64,000 nt of DNA from Punica granatum (taxonomy: Eukaryota > Streptophyta > Magnoliopsida > Myrtales > Lythraceae). Shown here one piece after another: positions 1-11,837 of the stretch; the first letter of the stretch is position 1, and each line of letters starts with the position of its first letter. Position numbers and translations under genes: made by a program. Location: contig NW_022204345.1 of NCBI RefSeq assembly GCF_007655135.1, positions 1-64,000 on the forward strand, read 5' to 3'. The notes under the pieces are model-generated. The model ran no database searches. It worked only from the letters and a program-made list of their open reading frames with translations, and was not told where the DNA came from.

Positions 1-382
1 CCCAATTATGAATACACAATAACAAGCAAATTACAAGTCCCAAAATTTGTGGCATTTAGTTATATGATATCACATTGTATTGCCAATCCTCACTAACAGA
101 CAGGATGAACAATGAACCCGATAAACCATTTTCCAAACAACAGCCTAATTGACGCAACCAATTCGAGACATCAAAACCAGGAGTAGTCTGGGCACTGCGA
201 AAGACATCCAAGTTGATACCAGAACTACACATACTCGTGGAATGCAATTCCAAGCTAGCCCATGTTTCGATAAAAAAGCCATTCCACAAAAGCAAAAGTG
301 CTCAAAATCAGAACTTTCCCACAAAGCCTCAAAAACTACGAAGGCTTTATTTGGTGAGCTGCCACAAATCTCAAGTTTCCAG

Positions 383-493
383 TCAATATAAATCAGAAAG
401 CATGAGGGAAGTTACGATTCTAGAATCAAGAAAGGGGTCGCTCTCCAAGTCCCCCCGATAAGACGGCGCCGGCATCGAATCGGCGGCCGACAT
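383..493 (-). other. Possible short first exon or small ORF, unidentified
   Basis: GC-rich minus-strand stretch with an ATG at 493 and 37 codons to a TGA at 383. The upstream minus-strand sequence (about 500-650) is CT-rich and contains AAACCC, which looks like a plant 5' leader. The open frame continues upstream of the ATG as a basic stretch without another Met. A GT follows AGAATC near 412, so this could also be a first exon spliced to sequence beyond the left edge. I do not recognise the product. It is listed because its base composition differs sharply from the surrounding AT-rich DNA. Confidence 0.2.
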
Positions 494-699
494 GTCCTGG
501 CGCAGGGGCTCCGGCGGTGTCTTCTTCCGTCGAGCTCTCTTCCGCGCCCCGGCGACGAACTTCGGTTGCCCGTGTCGGATCTGAGAGGTAATGGTGATCG
601 GGGAGAGGGAGGGGAAGGAGAAATTCGGGTTTTTGTGAGGGCAATTTCGAGATTAAACTAATTGTTAAAGGAGCCATTACATTACTTCTCTGCATGATT

Positions 700-2780
700 T
701 ATGTACGAAGTTCCATAAACTAATCGTTTAGTTCCTCTCCGATGCTCGTGGTCGGAGAAACCAAATGTCGGTTGTGCCCCAGCCGGATGCGATCAGTTAG
801 CAGCGGGAAGAGGAGCCGACACGTGGGCGGTCATTTCATTGACACCGTGTCACGTTGGCCACCGAAGGCCCGACCCAAGATCAAGTGGGCTTTCTTAATG
901 AAACAACTTATGAGGAGGAGGAGAGGGGCAATTATTTTGGACCTTTCGCATGTATTGTCCAGGAAGAACAGAATTATGAAACATTTAGGTCGAAAGATAA
1001 AAATGTCGATAAATACCGTTAGTTTGCATAACATTGCTTCGCGTCATGGAAAAGAAATATTTTGGTAAATTGAGATTTTCACTGTAATTTTTTCTTTCGT
1101 ATTATACCGACGACTAATTGCCAATTAGAGACTAATGGTGAATTATCATACTTGGTGGAGTCATTGGCTAAACCATGGCTTTTGCAATGACTGTTTATTC
1201 TCAAGATTTTGCAGTTGTGCCTACTTGTCCCTTTGTCGCATTTTACAGTCTCTTCCCTATGACAGAAATATTTCTGTAAATTGAGATTCTACTGTGATAT
1301 TTTCTTTAAGCTTGCAATTAGGTCCGTTAAATACTTATATGTTTAAAGATCATAATTGGACAAGTCATCGACTGGATCGCGATTTGCGCCATGCCGCCTT
1401 GACTGTACGGCTTCAAGATTTTAGCAATTTGTGCTGACGCGTCCCATTTGTCGCATTCGACCGTTAACTTGTTCAAAATTGGCTCTCGATGCAAGGAAGA
1501 CTCGTGATGTAAGATTTTCATTATTTTAAGTAAGCTATAGTGAGCCAATTATAGCAATTTCCGGCCCCTAGAGCATAGATCCTATCCTATCCTATAGTAA
1601 TTTTATCCTCGAGCAATAATAATAATTCTTATTACTATATTACCCAGTAAAGACTTTCTGCATCTTCTTCTTCTTCTGGGGAAAGGTGAATCAATCATCG
1701 ACCAACCAAAACTGCTACTCACACAGAGCAGTAGCAGAGGCTATCACCATCTCCATTGATTCCATCTCTGCTCTGCCGCAATAACGTAAAATGTCGCTGT
1801 GTGCAGCAGCTTCACACTGATTTTATTTTAATCACAACATAAATGAATGAAAAGTAATTTAATGCTTTCTTTTTTTCCTTAAAGAAGTTTCAATTTTGGA
1901 TGTTATGAATGAAGAAAATAAACTATTGAAAGAGTTTTTTTCTCTCGGGTGACTGATCAGGCTCAAATTTGAATTAATCGGGATCTATTTGATTCCATAT
2001 GCTAGGTGGTTCACATTGGAAACAGGATTTCATATTAATTATTCAATGCACATTGCTTTCAGACATGAGGTAATCAGTTCCATTAAAATAATTGCTTCAG
2101 CCCAAATAATTTTATTGCTAAAATACATGAGGTGGGTAATCCATGATTGCCCGGATCAATTAAACAATTGAGATTTAGATTCCATTTAGCTCATAATTTA
2201 CATGATTTGATCGTGACCTTTAACAATTTAGCTGCTCCCCTTGAATCGGTTCGGTCGCGACAATTCTGTGACTAAAGAATCATTATTGTGACAAGGTAAG
2301 CCATGTCGAACAGTCGCTGGATCACTGACCCGGTCATTCATATAGCTCTGCAAATGAATCACTGCTGCTTAGATTGATATGTACGTGTTATGTTCTTTAC
2401 AGTCCAGTTGATATATAGCTGAGCGCTCGATTAGTAGAGTTATCCATCGGAACGAGAGAGAAAGAGACGGGAAAGAGCAGTTTTAGTGTAATGATGATGA
2501 TTCATCTTGGAACAAAACGTAATGTACATGAGAGGATGGCTCCTATCTCTTCATTAACATCAATAATTGCACCAGGGGAGCTGAAATACAGTTGGATATG
2601 ATATGGTGAGAGAGATACACTTCTATCTCTGCAAAAATTTTGATCAGTGAAGGTGCGTTTCGGTAGCTACGATTGTCGAGCACATATCTTATGATCGGGT
2701 TCATAAAGAGTACAATAAGATTGGGCTGATTTATGATTGCATATCAATATGTTATCGGGAATTTGGATGAGTAGCAGAGT
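700..2780. other. Gene-free spacer left of the FLZ gene
   Basis: I see no gene here. Short open frames around 742-1068 and 1327-1548 lack recognisable domains and overlap on both strands. The sequence becomes AT-rich after about 1550. Near its right end it should contain the 3' untranslated region of the FLZ gene. Confidence 0.5.
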
Positions 2781-3872
2781 TCATCGAGGTCTGGTCTTTC
2801 CATGCCTCTCTTCCAGCAGCATCTCCTGGTACCGGCATTCACCGCTGCAGAATGCTATCTCCCCCCTGAAAGGACCGAAACCAGGACCATTACCTGATAG
2901 GTAGAGCCAAATTTGCGAAATCACATTAATATGCCCAGAAGCAGATAAGATCTACTTCAAAATTGTCATGGAAATAAAACTTTGCAGAAAATTGTTCGAA
3001 CGAATTCGGTCCAATTAAAGCTGAAATGTCAGATTCATCGAGTGATTGTATAATCGAATTTGATGGAGATTTCGACGTGGCATGGCAGGAAAAATGTGAA
3101 CTCACCTATACATGTAAATGTCACTTCCAGGTCCAAGATTTTTCTTGCAGGTGTGACAGAAGCTAAGGAAACTGTCTGATGGGGTCGAAGGAGAACTGAA
3201 CTGATCGTCAATCGAGAAACCTTTCTCAGTGGATGAAGCAGGAGACAGCCCTCCTTCTCCACAGCAGCTCTCAACTATGCAGTCACCAAATATGTGAACG
3301 GTTTTCGGGTTTGGCCCATAGGAGATCACACAAGTGTAGTCCTCCGACGATTCCATCTCAGTGATCTCACTCGCCGAGAGAGGTCGAGGAGAATTTGCAG
3401 CACTTGGGAGGGCTGGACGCAGATTGCTTCACCAGGGACGGTGATAGCGACTGGGAGTTTCGAGTTTTAATACCAAACTCGGAAGGGGACCTCGGGGAAT
3501 AATCGGAAGCAGGGGAGAGAGCAGAGGGAGGCAGGGGAGGGACTTGGATCCTGAGCTGAGAACCAAACAGCACCATTTTGGAGGGCTTTGAATCATTCTG
3601 TTCCTCATCCTTGAGTACTTCGACTAGCCCGAGACTGCCGATGACTACCATCTTGTTCTCGGGCTCCGGGGTCCTCGGGGTGCTCGCCTCGGACCAAAAC
3701 GAGGTCAACCCAGAGAATGGCTTGGAATCGAGAGTCGAGGGGGGCTAATGACTGGTTCGGCCTCGGGTGATGGGTTGGAGGCAGTGAACAATCTCGGCAA
3801 GCTGAAGAAAGGCGAACTGGGCCTTCTGGGTTTCTCCACCGGAGAAGGTAGAGAGCCGTGCTCCGCTGCCAT
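2781..3872 (-). CDS. FCS-like zinc finger (FLZ, DUF581) protein, two exons, two compensating frameshifts
   Basis: Exon 1 runs 3872-3106 and exon 2 runs 2865-2781, joined at AG|GTGAG and TTCAG|G; the total is 284 codons. The FLZ domain spans the junction: FCHTCKKNLGPGSDIYMYR ends exon 1, and FCSGECRYQEM in exon 2 supplies the second Cys pair. An intron after YMYR is usual for this family. Upstream are the family motifs LFGSQLRIQVP and SEDYTCVISYGPNPKT. FLZ proteins are plant-specific adaptors that bind SnRK1 kinase. The start ATG at 3872 follows an in-frame TGA at 3878-3876. About 340 bases in the middle (roughly 3740-3400), including FWSEASTPRTPEPENK, are in another frame than both flanks. 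The first shift lies at a run of six C (3741-3746), where seven would restore the family reading; the second lies between about 3365 and 3430. Two sequencing errors or a recently broken gene are both possible. Family assignment is firm; integrity is not. Confidence 0.85.
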
Positions 3873-4660
3873 CGATCAAAGCTTTCGGCGAATCGGATCG
3901 TTTGGGATCTTCCAAAAACACTCAACCTATCAACTGCAAAGTAAGTAAATTCATCAGTCCACCGACACTATCATCAGAATTATCAGCAGTAGAGCCAAAT
4001 TTGACTGATTGGGTACCTGTTAAGATCTGAGTCTGGAACCATAAATAGCCAAAGATTCCAACTTGATTCAACCCTGATATGACCAAGATCCACCTTATGC
4101 TCCAATAATAGAAAAAAAAATCCTGATTTTTATTCTTTCCTCTCCACAAGATTTGTGTCAGGGAATAATGAAGGATAACAAAAGCTTTTGAGAGCTCAGT
4201 GCAGTTTATAAAAAAACACAGCCACTTGGCTTCCTCCCGGAAAAGGATTCCATGGGGATCCAATCCAATCCCATCCCTCTAACTCTCCCCGCTACAACTC
4301 CGTGGCCTCCATTCCTGGAAATAATCCAACGATGAAAACGAAATATCGGAACGACACGAGGCTTTCGGTTCTCGTGGTCAGGACACGAGGATTTGTAGAA
4401 AACGGACAAGGGAAGAATGGGTACGGGTCAATTGTCACGAAGAAAGGTTCAAGCTTTGGAACCGGACAACAAGACCCACAAACCAAAAGGAGCCCCCACC
4501 AAGAAAGCAAATGCACGACAGACACCCTTTCTCTCGCAGAGGCTAATATCAGACTTTCTTTTCACAGTCGCCGGTCAGAAAACTGCCATTGGAGTGGAGG
4601 AGGAGGGAGGAGGGAGGAGGGAGTGAGGGAGTGAGGGGAGGTATTGCAGGTATTATAAAA
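3873..4660 (-). promoter_or_regulatory. Probable 5' leader and promoter region of the FLZ gene
   Basis: Read on the minus strand, a TATAATA lies at about 4651-4657, followed by a long CT-rich tract (RC of the GGAGG repeats at 4595-4640) typical of plant 5' leaders. A TTTGCAG acceptor-like site at about 3936-3942 precedes the start codon, so a 5' UTR intron is possible, as is common in FLZ genes. No open frame here continues the FLZ protein. Confidence 0.35.
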
Positions 4661-4767
4661 AGGGGATTGGAATGGAATCAGTGGGCAGTGGGCAATGAAT
4701 GAATGAATGGACTGATGAACAGAAAGAGAGAGAGAGAAGGAGAGATTGGGGGCACTGTTGGGGGGAT

Positions 4768-4802
<35 letters not shown>
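4768..4802. repeat. Poly-G run of 35
   Basis: An uninterrupted run of 35 G at 4768-4802, preceded by GGGGGAT. Such runs are rarely stable or accurately assembled, so its length is uncertain. Short open frames crossing it are artefacts. Confidence 0.9.
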
Positions 4803-4803
<1 letters not shown>

Positions 4804-4909
4804 GGGGAAAGGGAGGGTTTCTATTGCTGACTCCATTCCATTCAGGCACACTGCTCTGCCATTGAAAAGGTACAGGGACCTCTCCCTCCCTCCATTATTA
4901 ACTTACTCC

Positions 4910-4932
4910 ATCTCTCTCTCTCTCTCTCTCTC
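4910..4932. repeat. (CT)n microsatellite
   Basis: Simple CT dinucleotide repeat. Comparable tracts occur at about 26662-26680 and 41844-41868. Confidence 0.8.
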
Positions 4933-4979
4933 CCCCCTCATTCACTTTCTATTCCTAAGATTTGCAATTAGCAGTTAAT

Positions 4980-7900
4980 GGCTGCCTCTATAATGCAGCT
5001 CTATAGTAGGATGTTCATTAGACCGGCAGTGCTAGCAACGCAAAATCCAGTGAATTTTGTGATCGTGTTTAAGGAAACTCGAGGATAATTTTCTTCAGGA
5101 CAAATCGGTTTCTGGATTATCATGGGTATTATCCGAGCGAAAACGAGAACTTTCCCAGTTATTTTGGAAAGTTTACTTTATTTAGTTACATTCCATGGTA
5201 ATTTATCTGTCATATTTATCGATCCTGACAAGAGGAATTGATTATTAACGATAAATTTTTGTTCAAATTTTTTGCGATTATATTATGGTTCATTAGGGAC
5301 ATGAAAAGAGGGAAATATAAGGGTATAAAAGTTTGAAAGGGGGAATTTAAATCCTAATACAATTTGTTCCGAGTCGAGGTCAAGTGTTATTTACTATACC
5401 GTCTTTCTCCCTTTCCCGAATAACTTTGAGATGCAACGTAATTAACTTGTCGGAAAGTGACATGGCTGGCTCAGGCTAAGCTTGGTGTTGTAATAATTTT
5501 TATTGGCGTGTGGGGTTTTCCAATTTATGCCATGAATCATCATTCAGGTCCATAACACAGTACCTGTGGGACCTCTCTCATTTGGCTAGTCGCCATAGAT
5601 GGGATGGGACATTGAATAATTTGCATATGCCCCAAAAAAAATATGGCCTCTTACCAACATAGTAATGTAATAAAATGTCGGGTTCGAAATTATACCAGTA
5701 GCTGTACAAATCATGACGTTGAAAAAGAAAAAAAATTATTTAGGAAGGCTAAGTGCATAGTTTGGGCTGCGGAGTGACAAAAATGATAATACAAAATTTT
5801 GGAAATTTTTGCTAGTTATTTGAAAATTTCAGAAGACAAACTTCAAAGCATTTCTTCTTATCGAAAGTTGGATGGGGATCCAATATTTTATTTTATTTTT
5901 GGATAAGTAATATTAATCATTTCACAATATATATGATGTGGAATTTTCATAAACAATTGTTTATAAAATTTCAAAAAACATGGGCATTACTTTATATTTT
6001 CTCAAACTCAATGACCTTTCACCAAAAAAAAAAGAAAAAAGAGAAAAAGAAAATCTCAATGACCAAAGTGATAACTAAGTTTTTCTTATTTTTTAAATTC
6101 TTTATCAGAATGTGATAGCTGAGCTGAACTTTCACATTTCTAATTCAAGATTTCCACTTATAAATTATATTAAGACTTGGAGAATTGCCCCGTGCATGCA
6201 CGGTTGAGTCATTAGTTATATGCATATTGGTGTTCAAGTATTTACATTAAAGTTTTAGATATATGTATATAGGAAAAGTTCATCACAAAATTTTAGCTAA
6301 AACTTGTTTTTTTTTTCTATTAATTCCTTTTGGCCTACATAAATCTTTGTCGTCCAGTGCTATATATATAAGTATATCACAACTCCTAAATTGTAGTCAA
6401 TATATATTTACATTGAAAAATATTTAGAAACTAACGAAATATTAGAGTCTATGAGAGGAAATAATAGATCATTACTTTATTATATTGGATTAATGCATGT
6501 ACAACATTATATTATTTTAATCTCGGTAATTCACTAAAGAACTTTTTTTAAACATTAGTATATTTAGATTGCTTCGTTTGATATAACTAATTACGTAGAA
6601 TAAGAGACAAATGGATTTTCTTTAATTGATAATAAAAATTTATGAAATGCGATGCATATATAAGAGACAATCACAATATTTTATGTAGCCAGTCAATTTA
6701 TTCTTTTAATAATACATGGCCAAACTTTAAAATGTTATTAGTTAGAATTCAGTAATTATAGAGTTTGATTTCTCTACCTGGACAGTTAGTTTTACATTTT
6801 CCACCCGATTTTATCCCACATATATAAGAGTTACTATTGATTTCTTATTTATTATAGATAACGCACTTTACATAGATGATTGAAGTCTAACCCTAGTTTA
6901 GGAGGAAAACATAATAGAATTTTGTATGTTTTGTTGTCTTAGAATTACTTTCTCTTAAATCGTTGCTTTCAGTACTTGTGCAAATAGTATGAATGTGCTA
7001 ATAATAGGGTTTGGTTTCTCCTTTGGAGTCTCTTTTAATTAATTGATTGCACCAATGGAAGTTATAACAAAATAAAATAGAAAATCAATTGAGAATTAAC
7101 AATCAAATTAATGATGAAAACAATATCAAAGTAAAAGACAAAAGTTTTTCTTAAGATGTGAAAATAATACCCGTAAAGAGTAGTGAGTACGGTTTCAATG
7201 AACTAATAAAAGTTTGACGGAGAAAGAGAAATTTTACGAAATATTTGAATTTCCTTTTTCTTTTCAAAATTATATGTCATTCATTTTGTAATAATTACAA
7301 TAATAAAATAATTTTATTTTCTAATTAAAATAAATAAGATAGTAAAATAACACATTAAACTTAAAAACAAAAACAAAATCTCTATTTCGATTTTTTCCTA
7401 ATAAAACAAAACATAGTAAATAAGAAAACTTGCTTTTATATTCTAAAAATTGCAGAATACATATAATATAATAAATTAAATTATTAAAATAAATGAAATA
7501 AAGTAGACTTGTACGAATATAAAATAATTGAAACTCTCCCTATAAATGTCCAAAACTTTATAAGTTTATACTATTATTAGATAGATAGATAGTTATTAGA
7601 TTAGATAGGAAAGGTTATGATAACAATAATAATTAAGAACATTAGCCGAAGCCGCTGCAAACGAGAGCCCCGAGTCGGCTCGAAGATCAGCGTCAGCTGG
7701 GCTCAGGAGAAGATTCCAGATTCTAGAAGTCAGAACGGGACGACCCTCGGCCTAAAGGAGAGACTGTGTGGGGGCCCCACGGAACTCTTTTCGGAAATTT
7801 TTGAGAGACGAGGGAAGTGCTTCACGGGACCGTCCTGTTGTCAGAGCCGTTTCCTTTCCCATCATCATCATCATCATCATTCCCCGCTATTTTTATCCGG

Positions 7901-8803
7901 GCCCACTGGACTCCAGTTATTGAGCCTGATTCCTGGTCCCCCAGGGCCCACCAGCCAGCTCGGGCCCACCCATCATTGTCTACTATCAAACTATTTATTA
8001 GACCACTCACACAGGATTTGCTCTGTTGGGGCCTCGCTGCTTGTGGGTCTTCTCTTGGCCTTTTCAAAGATTTTACCCAATCATTTTGATATCCTCAAAA
8101 ACGTCCTTCAAGTTCATGCATGTTTCATATCTATCTTTCATGTGCCATTGTTCATGCTGAAAAAAATCCTAAATAATTAATTCTCGGGCAGATATATAAT
8201 AATAAACTGGAAAAAAGTGACCGTAAACTCTTTTTTCCCTTCTTCTTTTTTTTTGCCTCTTTATTCATTTATTGAATGCTCTACATAAAGATATAGTAAA
8301 AGTTGTTGCAAAGGCAATCTTACTCTGTATTATACTATAAATATTTCTTAATTTTAATATTAATATTGATTGAGGGGTAAAGTATTAATTTATTATATCT
8401 TACTTTGTTGGAAAGGAGATTTGAAGACAACCATTTTTAGTTAATTAAAAAATGTTTTTTAAAAAAAAATTCGATATTAACTATGATGATTTATTATATG
8501 ATAATTTCTAGAAAGTTCATAATGTTCATCATGCCTGCAAAGAATTTTATTATAGATGTGACTTGAGGTTTGCTATAAAATTCAAAGTTTAGGAGACATA
8601 GCATATTCTAGTGAATGAATTGCCTCTTACAAGTCATTATTGACAGGGAGTTCGTATTTTAAATGAATAATATATTGCAAAATAAAGTGAACAATCATTT
8701 TCTCTATTTCTGTAATATACATATATAAGTAAAGATTAATTCTTATGCAAATTGAAATTGTACATAAACTTTCTTTTAAGTCCAAAATTTGAGATCAATT
8801 CGG
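4980..8803. other. AT-rich gene-free region
   Basis: No supported gene. The stretch 5000-7600 is very AT-rich with frequent stops in all frames. A hairpin-forming CCCCGTGCATGCACGG lies at 6188-6203, and a similar one recurs near 24745. A GC-richer block at 7640-8080 contains an open frame of 187 codons with a run of His codons (7861-7880), but no domain is recognisable and I do not call it a gene. Confidence 0.5.
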
Positions 8804-11800
8804 TGTTGTATAATAAATTGTATTTACTAATAATAATATATTAATTTCTCCATATAAGGCGGTCTTCGAGATGCAGAGAACTGTGAGATATATGACAAAT
8901 TAAATTTTTGAGGTTTTCTTCAAATCGTTTTTATCATAATTTGAGAGGTAGAAGTTTGATAGTTTTGTTGGTTTGTTCACTTCTGACATTCGAGAAGTTT
9001 CTCCTTTGAATTCAATTTGTGATCTTGAGATGAATGGGCATTTTGACAGTGGTAGATTTTACGGTCTTAAAATAAAGTAAAAGTTGCTCTCAGAGAGTTT
9101 TGTTTGTATATGTGATTCAACCGTCCAATTGGATTTGAATTTTTTTTTATTTGTTTGATGCACCAATGATGACTTCACTCTTGTTATTGCTGATGAGGTT
9201 GTGTGGCGGAGATTCTTCAAGCAAGTCAAAAATTAAAATCAAAGGGGGAAGCATACCGCAAGTTGGATGGGACGTGGATACTGTAAATTCATGAATCAAG
9301 ATATAGACATTATCTTTAAGGCATGTTTTAATTGTTGAATGAATTCAATTCCATGTGATTTGGAACAAGAGCCTGTAAGTCAGGTATGTAATTACGCGTC
9401 TATTTTCACTCTTTACATATTCTATACATTACTTGGGTGGATGTGTTCAACACGTCAAAACTGTTTAAGTGAAATGAATTAATGAGTAACCGATTAGGGA
9501 TGATTATAGCATCATTCCTTGTGAAGGATCATAACCCAAATAATTAAACTACATTTGTGCATCGTCCAAATTATTTAATTTTTTGACATGGAAGTATTTT
9601 ATAGTTTTGGAGGTAATTGACAAATTCAATTCTGTTTCGTGGCTATCTATATATTAGTTACTAGTCCATGAGATTACTTAGGCTAAGATTGAACATCTAT
9701 TAGGACTTAGTTTTATACCGAGAGAATCAAATAAATTCAGGGTTTAATCTAATTGGTGTTATATGTGAATATGCTGGAATTCTGAATTCTTAAATATATA
9801 TATATATATATATATTGAAAAAGTAGGGTGATATGTTATACATATATCCTTAGCATACGTGAGTTTGTGAATTGCATTATATTTCATCTCATCAGAGTTT
9901 TTTGGATTTATTGATATTGAGATTTTAAGATGAGTAATTATATAGAAATTGTTAGTGTAATTCTCTACAGAGGAAAAAATATCTCAGTGCTATAAGTAAT
10001 ACATTGATCTTACTTTTGAACAAAGTGTTTTTACAGTAACATGATAATTCATGAGGATACTTTAAAGATGTACTAATGTGTATGGTTGTATATCATTGCA
10101 ATTATCGAGTTCACTGGGACTTACTCTTAAATAAGAACTTTATGGCTTCATATTTTTGGGAATAATATTGACATTAACCATTTTAGTGTGCATCATGATG
10201 ATTATTTTCTCTTGGAGAAAGAGTTATTTGGCAGTTAGAGATTTAAAGAGAAACAAGAAAATAGCGAAGATGAGAAATCGCTTGAGAAGCCTAATTTAGT
10301 CAGAATTTCACATGGCGAAAAGGTAAAAAGATGGAGCAATGTCTTCGTGAGATCATTCCATGAGAAGGCACGTACATAATTGAGACTAAAAATGAGTCTA
10401 GTGAGACAAACATACTCACATGTGATAAAGCATATAAGTAATACTCCACGATATATGTTTGTTAATCCTCCTATAAGGAGAATTATAAAATCGTGAGAGG
10501 TATAGGATTATTACGGATTATATAAAAAGTCTGAGTGAATTCTACCCCTTTACATCGATGCCACTAAATGGGATAATTGACTCCTTGAACGGAAATCAAG
10601 TTCTGAGAGTTCAAGTCCTCTTCACTATGGATTATACATGAAATGTAATACGCATTTACATTTTCAGTGCATTATGAATTGTGAGAAATAGTATGAGGTA
10701 ATTTCCAAAAGTTCCTATCTAGTTTAATGCGTCGAATTTCTTCAACGAGAAAGGTTGGACATTTGTCCTTAACAGTCTCATAGTTTTTATAGTAGAGTGT
10801 TAAAGCGGTTGTGAACACTCTAAATGAAACTGCCTATGCAAATATGAAAGCGGGAGGTTGCTTTCTACATATTTTTTGGTAAATCTTGGAGTACTTGCAA
10901 GACTAGGATAGCGCAAGGCCGTACTAAATTGGCGTTGCCTATAGTGAACTAGAACTGATATATAGTGGGAACTAAATTCTTTGAATTTATGTTCTAACTT
11001 GCGGTTCAAGCCCTAGGCCACCGTCAGATTATGCACTTTACCATAACCCAACTATTTATTTTCTTTATATTAATTTGTGTTTATATTATTATTAGTAAAT
11101 AAGAGGGGGATTGTTGTATAATAAATTGTATTTACTAATAATAATATATTAATTGATTTGTTAATAAATTACAAATTGTTCTTTCTTATTTATATGTGTT
11201 GAATTAGCCATTTACTTGCTCTTTCTTGGTCAATTTCAAATTTAAGATCGGTATTTAATTCTTAGACTTTTGACCGTTGCAGTGCCAAATTCAATTGGTA
11301 ATTTAATTCAATTGAATTTCATTACCGTGACCCTTGTTTGATATATATATATATATATTATATATATAAGGACGAGTGCTTATTTTGAGCGTGTGAGAAA
11401 TCTATTATATGATTGAGCATAATAGAAAAAGAAATATATATTCTCCACTCTATCTGCGTATCGTTTATACCCACATACCAAAGGAAATAGATTTACCTAT
11501 TTGATATTCTATTCTTCGGGTTGGGTTTTAGTGAGGGGGTGTCGTGTTTACAGTCACGACTACTCTTCGTGGGCATTGTATCCGGGGTTGGATAATTCCG
11601 TTGAAATAGCGCTGTAATATTATGGGAAATTATCTATCCTTAAGAGAGTTTCTAGAAAGGTTTGTCCACTAATCGTTTTCAATTATTTGTGTTTTCCGTT
11701 AAATTATATCTCTTGTTTTGATATGTTATACAAGTTAAATTTGTTGTACTTGAAATCCCAAAATATTAATATTATTTTGTATGAAATTTATTTTCTCTAT

Positions 11801-11837
11801 TAGTTATTTTTCTCTATATCTCGAAATTTTCACAACA
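8804..11837 (+). mobile_element. Decayed LTR retrotransposon with clipped 5' LTR
   Basis: About 43 bases starting TGTTGTATAATAAATTG at 8804 recur at 11114. The second copy begins an LTR that ends in ACAACA at 11837 (724 bp; termini TGTTGT/ACAACA). The purine-rich AAGAGGGGGAT just before 11114 fits a polypurine tract, giving plus orientation. The flank 8798-8802 reads ATTCG and the bases after 11837 also read ATTCG, a 5-bp target duplication with one extra G at 8803. The 5' LTR is cut to its first ~43 bases, and the internal region (about 2.25 kb) has no recognisable gag or pol frame. It is either very degenerate or a non-coding, non-autonomous element. Confidence 0.6.
11114..11837 (+). repeat. 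3' LTR of the 8.8-11.8 kb element
   Basis: 724 bp bounded by TGTTGT and ACAACA, preceded by a purine-rich tract and followed by ATTCG, the putative target duplication. Confidence 0.6.

Noticed and set aside
742..1068. 108-codon plus-strand frame
   Set aside because: No domain, overlapping frames on both strands, and composition like spacer.
4292..4849. Several Pro- or Gly-rich frames on both strands near the G run
   Set aside because: Produced by purine/pyrimidine-biased and homopolymer sequence.
7617..8180. 187-codon plus-strand frame in a GC-richer block
   Set aside because: No recognisable domain and no convincing start context. The His run comes from a CAT repeat and overlapping frames are equally open.
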